From an uncultured bacterium (GTDB taxonomy: Bacteria; Pseudomonadota; Alphaproteobacteria; SP197), in assembly GCA_938014945.1 (NCBI GenBank), contig CALLQH010000259.1, positions 1-5,624 on the forward strand: a stretch of 5,624 bases of DNA, written 5' to 3'. The position numbers and the translations under genes are program-made. Positions 1 through 4,649 of this stretch are shown piece by piece (the stretch's first letter is position 1; every line of letters starts with the position of its first letter). The notes beneath the pieces are model-generated. The model searched no databases. It was not told the DNA's origin and was given only the letters and a program-made list of their open reading frames with translations.

Positions 1-245
1 ACGACGCCCGCCGCCACAACGTCACCGACGGTGCAGATGTCACCCTCTCCAACGACGCCGGAAGCCTGACCCTGAAGGCCGTCGTCTCCGACATCATCCC
101 CGCCGGAGCCCTGCTCACCGACAAGTCCCGCTGGCCCGGCAAGGAAGGCGGCACGAACGTCAACGTGCTGCACATCCCGCAGAAGACGGACATGGGCGAG
201 AGCACGAGCGTGCATGGGGTGGAGGTGACGCTCTCGGCGGCCTGA
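1..245 (+). CDS. Molybdopterin oxidoreductase, C-terminal fragment (5' end outside window)
   Basis: The first full codon is at base 3 and the frame runs open for 80 codons to TGA at 243-245. The residues read as the end of the molybdopterin-dinucleotide-binding domain that closes large molybdopterin oxidoreductases of the DMSO reductase superfamily. Visible signs are an ARR..VTDG.DV pattern followed by NDAGSL, which resembles the family's 'gi.dGd.V.v.NdrG' beta-barrel segment. Next come a valine-rich strand, IPAGALLTDK, a KSRWPGKEGG turn and an NVNVL strand leading into a DMGEST segment. In this superfamily these segments hold the pterin-guanine dinucleotide. The fragment lacks the catalytic metal-ligand region, so substrate, subunits, iron-sulfur clusters and export signal cannot be judged. 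Its end (TNVNVLHIPQKTDMGEST) differs from the matching part of the molybdoenzyme at 1522-3819, so the two are not recent duplicates. The gene is followed 60 bases later by the serine hydrolase gene on the same strand. The family call is fairly sure; the specific enzyme is unknown. Confidence 0.8.
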   Translation, partial: DARRHNVTDGADVTLSNDAGSLTLKAVVSDIIPAGALLTDKSRWPGKEGGTNVNVLHIPQKTDMGESTSVHGVEVTLSAA

Positions 246-263
246 TCGGCTGGCGTGGAGTGC

Positions 264-275
264 GGAACAGGTTCC
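264..275. promoter_or_regulatory. Tight 5-2-5 inverted repeat upstream of the hydrolase gene
   Basis: GGAAC, a two-base AG centre, then GTTCC form a perfect dyad in the 60-base gap between the molybdoenzyme fragment and the hydrolase start. A two-base centre is too tight for an RNA hairpin loop, so a protein-binding DNA site is the likelier reading. The sequence CATAGT at 275-280, with four of six matches to a sigma-70 -10 box, touches its right edge, but no good -35 box lies at the right distance. A short palindrome like this can arise by chance. Confidence 0.25.
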
Positions 276-295
276 ATAGTGGCGCCGGTGCACGC

Positions 296-301
296 GGGGA
301 G
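296..301 (+). promoter_or_regulatory. Ribosome binding site that decides the hydrolase start
   Basis: GGGGAG lies four bases ahead of the ATG at 306. An in-frame GTG at 255 would add 17 residues, but it has no purine-rich site ahead of it and would start only ten bases after the upstream stop. The ATG at 306 is therefore preferred. Confidence 0.6.
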
Positions 302-305
302 CGTC

Positions 306-1451
306 ATGACCGAGATCACCACCATCGCCAATCCGGACCTCGACGTCCGCGAAGACAACAAGGCACGCTGGAACCTGCCCGACCACAGGCGGCGCGGCTT
401 CCACGACATGCATCTGATGGCACGCTGGACCATGAGCCTGCGCGCGCCGCGCGTGATGCCCCTTTCGCGCCGCTTCGACATGCGCATTGCAGAGCTGGAA
501 TCGGTGCGCCGCTTTGTCAGCCACCCTGCCTTCTCCGCGCTCTGCGTCGTGCGCGGACAGCATGTGCTGCACGAAGCCTATGCCGCCGACTTCGGCCCCA
601 ACCGGCCGCACGCCATCCAGTCGATCGGCAAGATGGTGATGAACCTGGTGATCGGCCTTCTGGGAGAGGAAGGCCGTATCGCCCTCGACGCCAGGGTGAA
701 GGACATCCTGCCGCAGATCGGCAGCGGCTATGCCGAGGCCACGATCCAGCAGGTACTCGACATGGACGTGGTCAACGAATACTCCGAGGACTTCACCGAC
801 CCCGACGCGACCTACTACCGCCACGAGGCTTCGATGGGCTGGCGCCTGGATCCAACGGAGCGCCCCGCGCCCACGGTGAAGCAATTCGTCGCGGCGCTGA
901 CCAGCGACGACGTGACCAACACCACTGGCGTTGCCCAGTACAAGGACTCCAACAACGATCTGCTCGCCTGGATCGCCGAAGAGGTCGGCGGACGCTCGAT
1001 GCGCGACCACCTGATCGCGATTACCGAGGCTGCGGGCCTGGAGCACCACTTCCACATCACATGCGACCGCGAAGGCTTCCCCAGCGTCGCCGGGGGCGGC
1101 TGCCTCACGGCGCGTGATCTTTGCCGCTTCGGTGCCCTCTTCGTGCGCGGCGGCCTGGGCGTCGACGGCAATCGGGTCGGCAGCGCCGCCTTCATCGAGG
1201 AGAGTCTCCACCGGGGTGTGCCCCTGGCGCCGCCCCGCGATCATCTGCGTTACTCCAATCAGACCAACACAAACGGGCGCTGGTTGGGTCACGGCGGCTA
1301 TGGCGGCCAGTACATGGTCGCTGACCTGACCAGCGGTGTGGTGGCTGTGGCCTACAGCGTCGTCGAAGACAAGGACGCATACCCGCTCGCCTACTATCCA
1401 CCCATGATCACCATGCTGGAGACCATCGCCGCGATGGCGTTCGACGACTGA
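306..1451 (+). CDS. Serine hydrolase of the class C beta-lactamase fold (6-aminohexanoate-dimer hydrolase / EstB-like)
   Basis: The product is 381 residues, a usual size for peptidase family S12 / beta-lactamase-related hydrolases. The nucleophile motif S-I-G-K is at 106-109, giving Ser106 and Lys109 as the predicted catalytic pair. Tyr212 in a YKDSNNDLLAW segment sits where the family has its second motif (the catalytic Tyr of Y-x-N, or Y-x-S-x-x-T in NylB-like enzymes). The third motif is HGG at 329-331 inside GHGGYGGQY rather than the KTG of true beta-lactamases, which favours an esterase or amidase over an antibiotic hydrolase. The segment EYSEDFTDPDATYYRHEASMGW (about 158-179) resembles the 'sEDy.dp.s' region of nylon-oligomer hydrolase relatives. 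There is no signal peptide or membrane segment, so it should act in the cytoplasm, unlike resistance beta-lactamases. The gene lies between two molybdoenzyme genes, 60 and 70 bases away, and may be co-transcribed. The natural substrate cannot be read from the sequence. The fold call is firm; the NylB-like subgroup is an inference. Confidence 0.88.
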   Translation: MTEITTIANPDLDVREDNKARWNLPDHRRRGFHDMHLMARWTMSLRAPRVMPLSRRFDMRIAELESVRRFVSHPAFSALCVVRGQHVLHEAYAADFGPNRPHAIQSIGKMVMNLVIGLLGEEGRIALDARVKDILPQIGSGYAEATIQQVLDMDVVNEYSEDFTDPDATYYRHEASMGWRLDPTERPAPTVKQFVAALTSDDVTNTTGVAQYKDSNNDLLAWIAEEVGGRSMRDHLIAITEAAGLEHHFHITCDREGFPSVAGGGCLTARDLCRFGALFVRGGLGVDGNRVGSAAFIEESLHRGVPLAPPRDHLRYSNQTNTNGRWLGHGGYGGQYMVADLTSGVVAVAYSVVEDKDAYPLAYYPPMITMLETIAAMAFDD

Positions 1452-1470
1452 GCTGCAACGCCTTGCGCAC

Positions 1471-1494
1471 GGGTCATGGGCTGACCATGATCCC
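1471..1494. other. Intergenic hairpin / dyad between hydrolase and second molybdoenzyme
   Basis: TCATGG at 1474-1479 and CCATGA at 1485-1490 are a perfect inverted repeat around a five-base GCTGA loop. GGG on the left and CCC on the right extend the stem to nine pairs if the T at 1491 is bulged. It starts 20 bases after the hydrolase stop and ends 27 bases before the GTG at 1522. No T-run follows, so it is not a classic intrinsic terminator. It could be an mRNA-stability or attenuating hairpin within an operon, or an operator for the downstream gene. The structure is seen; the role is inferred. Confidence 0.4.
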
Positions 1495-1521
1495 GCGCCG
1501 CAGCAAAGGGCCAAACGAGCC

Positions 1522-3819
1522 GTGACCGAACACCTGATGACCGCCGCCCACTGGGGCATCTACGAGGCCGAGCGTGACGATGCCGGCGGGGTCGCCATTC
1601 GGCCGTTGCGGGGCGATCCCTCGCCTGCGGTGATTTCCGATGACCTGAAGGATGTCGGCCGCCGCAAGGCGCGTATAGCGACGCCGCTGGTGCGCGAGGG
1701 GTATCTGGCGGACGGGCCGGCGAGCCGGGAGGCGCGGGGCACGGAGCGGTTCGTGCCGGTGTCCTGGGACAAGGCGCTCGATCTGGCGGCGCGCGCGCTG
1801 CAGGAGACGCGGGATAGGCGCGGCGCGGACGGCATCTATGGCGGCAGCTACGGCTGGGCCTCGGCGGGGCGCTTCCATCATGCCCAGAGCCAGATGAAGC
1901 GGTTCCTGAACCTCAACGGCGGCTTCGTGCGGGCGGTCAACACCTACAGCTCGGCGGCGGCCGAGGTGGTGGTGCCGCACTTCTTCGGCTCGGGCGACAT
2001 GATCAACACGGGCCATCCCTGGCCGGTGATCCGCGAGCATACCGAGCTGCTCGTCGCCTTCGGCGGCCTGCCCTTCAAGAACGCGCAGATCGATGCTGGC
2101 TCCACCGGCCCCCACGTCGACCAGATCGGTCTCGACGCCTGCCTGGAGGCGGGGCTGCAGGTCGTTTCCGTGGGGCCGATCCGCCACGGGCCGGAGAAGG
2201 CCGCCGGGGTCTCCTGGCTGCGGCCCCGGCCCAACACCGATGTCGCGTTGATGCTGGGGCTGGCGCACGTCCTGATCTGCGACGGCACGATCGATCAGGA
2301 CTACCTCACCCGCTGCTGCACCGGCGCGGACCGGCTGATCGCCTATATCGACGGGCGCGCCGATGGCGTGGCGAAGTCGCCCGAATGGGCCGCGGAAATC
2401 ACGGGACTGACGGCCGAGGAAATCGCCGCACTTGCCCGCCGCATGGCGAAAAGCCGCACGCTGATCGGCATCGCCTGGGCGCTGCAGCGCGCCGACCACG
2501 GCGAGATGACCTTCTGGATGGCCGCGGCCCTTGCCGCCCTGCTCGGCGGGCTGGGCAGGCCGGGCCAGGGGGTCGCCTATGGCATGGGCACCTTCAACGA
2601 CTACGGCGCCGGGCGCGCGGGTTTCCGCTGGGCCGCCTTCCCCCAGGGCCAGTCGTCCAGCAAACGTTTCATCCCCGTGGCGCGCGTCGCCGACATGCTG
2701 CTGCATCCGGGCACCACGATCCCGTTCAACGGCGCAGAGGTGACCTTCCCGGAGATCGGGCTGGTCTGGTGGACCGGCGGCAACCCCTTCCACCATCACC
2801 AGGACCTGCACCGCCTGGTCCGCGCCCTGCGCCGGCCCGACACCGTCATCGTCAACGACAGCTTCTTCCAGCCGACCTGCCGGATGGCCGACATCGTGCT
2901 GCCCGCCACGACGTTCCTGGAGCGCAACGACTGGGCCGGCAGCGCCCACGGCGGCTACGCCACGCCCATGCACAAGCTGGCCGAACCCTTCGCCGAGGCG
3001 CGCGACGACCACGCCATCTTCGCTGCCATGGCCGAGCGTTTCGGCATCGCCCAGGACTTCACCGAAGGGCGCGACGAGATGGGCTGGATCCGCCACATGT
3101 GGGGCATCACCCGCGACAACGCTCGGCGCGCCGGCGTGGAGCTGCCGGACTTCGAGGGTTTCTGGTCCGGCGGCATGATCGACGTGCCCGCCGTGAACCA
3201 GAGCAGCGAGCGGCTGGCGCGCCAGCGCGCCGATCCGGAAGCCAACCGCCTGCACACCCCCTCGGGCAGGGTGGAGCTCTACAGCGAGACGGTGGCGGGG
3301 TTTGGTTATGCCGACTGCCCGGGCCATCCCGCCTGGCTGCCGCCCGCCGAATGGCTCGGCGCGGCGGCGGCGACACGCCATCCCCTGCACCTGATGTCGG
3401 ACCAGCCGCGCGGACGCCTGCACAGCCAGCTCGATCCGGGCGAGGCCAGTGCCGCGACCAAGGTGCGCGGGCGCGAGCCCCTGCTGATCCATCCGCAGGA
3501 CGCCGCATCGCGTGGCATATCCGAAGGCGACATCGTGCGTGTCTCCAACGACCGCGGCGTCTGCCTGGGCGGTGCGGTGCTGACCGAGGACGTCATGCCC
3601 GGCGTCGTCGCCATGGCGACCGGCTCCTGGTTCGATGCCGAGCTGCCCGGTGACCCGACCGCCCTGGAGCGCCACGGCAACCCCAACGTGCTGACGCGCG
3701 ATGCCGGCTGCTCGGCCCTCTCCCAGGGACCGTCCTGCAACTCCTGTCTGGTGGAAGTGGCCCGCTTCAACGGCAATCTGCCCGCAATCGAGGCCTTCGA
3801 CATACCTCTCGCGCAGTAA
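1522..3819 (+). CDS. Cytoplasmic molybdopterin oxidoreductase, DMSO / biotin sulfoxide reductase type
   Basis: The product is 765 residues, close to the BisC and DMSO reductase range. The stretch Y110-G-W112 through Y142-S143 (SYGWASAGRFHH to NTYSSAAAE) aligns without a gap to Rhodobacter DMSO reductase, where Tyr114, Trp116 and the molybdenum-ligand Ser147 have the same spacing. Ser143 is thus the predicted Mo ligand. Further family marks are WTGGNPFHHHQDL (417-429), MADIVLPATTFLERNDW (455-471), and HLMSDQPRGRLHSQLD (623-638) opening the C-terminal dinucleotide-binding domain, which has GISEGDIVRVSNDRG at 665-679. No N-terminal CxxC iron-sulfur motif and no twin-arginine signal are present, which points to a soluble cytoplasmic enzyme with a bis-MGD cofactor as its only centre. 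Known relatives reduce S-oxides (biotin or methionine sulfoxide) or N-oxides; which one applies here is unknown. The start is uncertain: GTG 1522 has only a weak, distant AAAGGG (1505-1510), and ATG 1537 (residue 6) is possible. It is the third co-directional gene, 70 bases after the hydrolase. Confidence 0.92.
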   Translation: MTEHLMTAAHWGIYEAERDDAGGVAIRPLRGDPSPAVISDDLKDVGRRKARIATPLVREGYLADGPASREARGTERFVPVSWDKALDLAARALQETRDRRGADGIYGGSYGWASAGRFHHAQSQMKRFLNLNGGFVRAVNTYSSAAAEVVVPHFFGSGDMINTGHPWPVIREHTELLVAFGGLPFKNAQIDAGSTGPHVDQIGLDACLEAGLQVVSVGPIRHGPEKAAGVSWLRPRPNTDVALMLGLAHVLICDGTIDQDYLTRCCTGADRLIAYIDGRADGVAKSPEWAAEITGLTAEEIAALARRMAKSRTLIGIAWALQRADHGEMTFWMAAALAALLGGLGRPGQGVAYGMGTFNDYGAGRAGFRWAAFPQGQSSSKRFIPVARVADMLLHPGTTIPFNGAEVTFPEIGLVWWTGGNPFHHHQDLHRLVRALRRPDTVIVNDSFFQPTCRMADIVLPATTFLERNDWAGSAHGGYATPMHKLAEPFAEARDDHAIFAAMAERFGIAQDFTEGRDEMGWIRHMWGITRDNARRAGVELPDFEGFWSGGMIDVPAVNQSSERLARQRADPEANRLHTPSGRVELYSETVAGFGYADCPGHPAWLPPAEWLGAAAATRHPLHLMSDQPRGRLHSQLDPGEASAATKVRGREPLLIHPQDAASRGISEGDIVRVSNDRGVCLGGAVLTEDVMPGVVAMATGSWFDAELPGDPTALERHGNPNVLTRDAGCSALSQGPSCNSCLVEVARFNGNLPAIEAFDIPLAQ

Positions 3820-3827
3820 CCGCGGGA

Positions 3828-3852
3828 CTTGCAGCTTACAGGCTTGTCAGCT
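3828..3852. repeat. Short imperfect direct repeat ahead of the lipoprotein gene
   Basis: CTTGCAGCT at 3828-3836 recurs as CTTGTCAGCT at 3843-3852, with one inserted T and a 15-base period. The second copy contains the candidate -35 hexamer. Paired half-sites overlapping a -35 box are a common layout for a regulator-binding site, but at this length chance is a real alternative. Confidence 0.25.
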
Positions 3853-3872
3853 CTCCGCGCACACGGAATGAT
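3844..3872 (+). promoter_or_regulatory. Candidate sigma-70-type promoter for the lipoprotein gene
   Basis: TTGTCA at 3844-3849 matches five of six consensus -35 bases. AATGAT at 3867-3872 matches four of six -10 bases, and the spacer is 17. It lies in the 117-base gap after the molybdoenzyme and would give a leader of roughly 55-60 bases. The prediction is by eye only. High-GC alphaproteobacterial promoters often deviate from this consensus. Confidence 0.35.
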
Positions 3873-3925
3873 GGCGCTGGCGCGGGGGACGCATCCATCC
3901 TGTTGCGCCCCGGCCCCACCCGCAT

Positions 3926-3931
3926 GGAGAG
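3926..3931 (+). promoter_or_regulatory. Ribosome binding site that decides the lipoprotein start
   Basis: GGAGAG lies five bases before the ATG at 3937. Earlier in-frame starts (TTG 3829, ATG 3868 and ATG 3871) would place 22-36 extra residues, including a CC pair and several prolines, ahead of the signal peptide and spoil its geometry. The 3937 start puts the lipobox cysteine at residue 18. Confidence 0.65.
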
Positions 3932-3936
3932 CGCCC

Positions 3937-4629
3937 ATGCCGTTGCGCATTCTTTCCCTGGTTCTTCTCGCCCTCGTCATGAGCGGCTGCGTCAAGCGGC
4001 TGATGCCGCCCGACGACTTCCAGATCACCGAAGTGGTGGTCAACGTGCCGAGCGGCCTGCAGGGCGGCAGCCCCAACTTCCCCGAGGCCATGCGCGTCAA
4101 CATCCAGAACGAGGCCTACCGCTTCTCCGAAACAGGCGCCAGGAAACGCCTCGAAGTCACCGTTTCCGGTATCCGCCTCTACGATCCCGTGCGCACCATC
4201 CTGGTCAGCGGCACGACCTATGTCGTGGGCATGGTGAAGGTCTACGACCTCGAGACCGGCAACATGGACACCAGCTTCAAGGCGCAGGGCGTGCTGGCCA
4301 ACCAGGGCGGCCTGGTCGCCGCGATCCTGATGCCGATGCTGGCCGACCCTTATGACGAGGAACAGAAGCTCGCCAAGCTTTTCGCCATCGACGCGATGAA
4401 CAAGCTCTACGGCTCCTCCTATGCCCAGTCGGTGGCGTTCCGCGAACCGACCCAGCAGGCCGTACCCAACTATCCGATTTCCTACGAGCTCATCCGCCAG
4501 GAACAGGAGTGCGCCTCGCGCCAGGCGCGCAACGAACGGCCGAACAACGCGCGCGACGATGCCGTCAACGACGAGCCCGAGCCCCTGCCCGCCTACTGTG
4601 CCCAGTTCGGCTACCTGATCGAAGACTGA
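3937..4629 (+). CDS. Small lipoprotein of unrecognised family
   Basis: The product is 230 residues. Residues 1-18 form a short lipoprotein signal: MPLR, a leucine/valine-rich core, then LVMSGC with the lipid-accepting Cys18. The residue after Cys is Val, not Asp, so an inner-membrane retention signal is absent and sorting to the outer membrane is the likelier fate. The mature part looks like an alternating-strand domain (about 28-125: ITEVVVNVP, RLEVTVSGIRLYDP, TTYVVGMVKVYDLETG). A small hydrophobic segment follows (GGLVAAILMPML, 124-135), then a helix (EEQKLAKLFAIDAMNKLY, 141-158). The tail from about 170 is polar and acidic and contains Cys192 and Cys221, which could form a disulfide in the periplasm. 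The strand pattern loosely recalls periplasmic lipoprotein domains of the DUF4410 or LptE kind, but no signature motif confirms this. The gene probably has its own promoter, and it ends ten bases from the convergent cyclase gene. Function is unknown. Confidence 0.82.
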   Translation: MPLRILSLVLLALVMSGCVKRLMPPDDFQITEVVVNVPSGLQGGSPNFPEAMRVNIQNEAYRFSETGARKRLEVTVSGIRLYDPVRTILVSGTTYVVGMVKVYDLETGNMDTSFKAQGVLANQGGLVAAILMPMLADPYDEEQKLAKLFAIDAMNKLYGSSYAQSVAFREPTQQAVPNYPISYELIRQEQECASRQARNERPNNARDDAVNDEPEPLPAYCAQFGYLIED

Positions 4630-4649
4630 GGCAGGCGGCTCAGTTCTTC
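4621..4649. terminator. Shared 3' hairpin, candidate bidirectional terminator
   Basis: GAAGACTGAG at 4621-4630 and CTCAGTTCTTC at 4639-4649 pair over ten base pairs with one bulged T, closing an eight-base loop (4631-4638). The stem contains both convergent stop codons: TGA at 4627-4629 on the plus strand and TGA at 4640-4642 read on the minus strand. On the plus strand the right arm is U-rich (TTCTT); on the minus strand the outgoing arm is GTCTTC. A true U-tract is lacking, so termination may be weak or Rho-assisted. The pairing is seen; the function is inferred. Confidence 0.5.

Noticed and set aside
255..305. Extended hydrolase N-terminus from GTG 255
   Set aside because: No ribosome site precedes it, the extra 17 residues look non-coding, and ATG 306 has GGGGAG at a workable distance.
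260..1117. A 285-codon plus-strand frame overlapping the hydrolase
   Set aside because: The Arg/Pro-rich product lacks motifs, and the overlapping frame carries the full SxxK, Tyr and HGG hydrolase signature.
306..1451. Reading the hydrolase as an antibiotic-resistance beta-lactamase
   Set aside because: It lacks a signal peptide and a KTG motif and sits among metabolic redox genes; the nylon-oligomer hydrolase / esterase group fits better.
2385..3653. A 422-codon plus-strand open frame inside the molybdoenzyme gene
   Set aside because: The product is an Arg/Pro/Gly/Ala-rich composition artefact of the frame-shifted GC-rich coding sequence, with no recognisable motif.
1474..3675. A 733-codon open frame on the minus strand opposite the second molybdoenzyme
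   Set aside because: It is exactly in register with the sense codons, so its stops would need TTA, CTA or TCA sense codons, which high-GC genes avoid. Its Gly/His/Arg/Ala-rich product shows no domain pattern, while the sense product is a clear molybdoenzyme.
3820..3825. CCGCGG palindrome just after the molybdoenzyme stop
   Set aside because: It is six bases with no loop and no T-run, expected often by chance at this GC content; not a terminator.
3829..3936. Extended lipoprotein N-terminus from TTG 3829 or ATG 3868/3871
   Set aside because: It would bury the signal peptide behind 22-36 residues and place the lipobox cysteine near residue 40-54; ATG 3937 has a good ribosome site.
3306..4103. 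Minus-strand open frame spanning the molybdoenzyme end and the lipoprotein start
   Set aside because: It is antisense to two well-supported features, has no ribosome site that stands out, and its product has no domain-like pattern.
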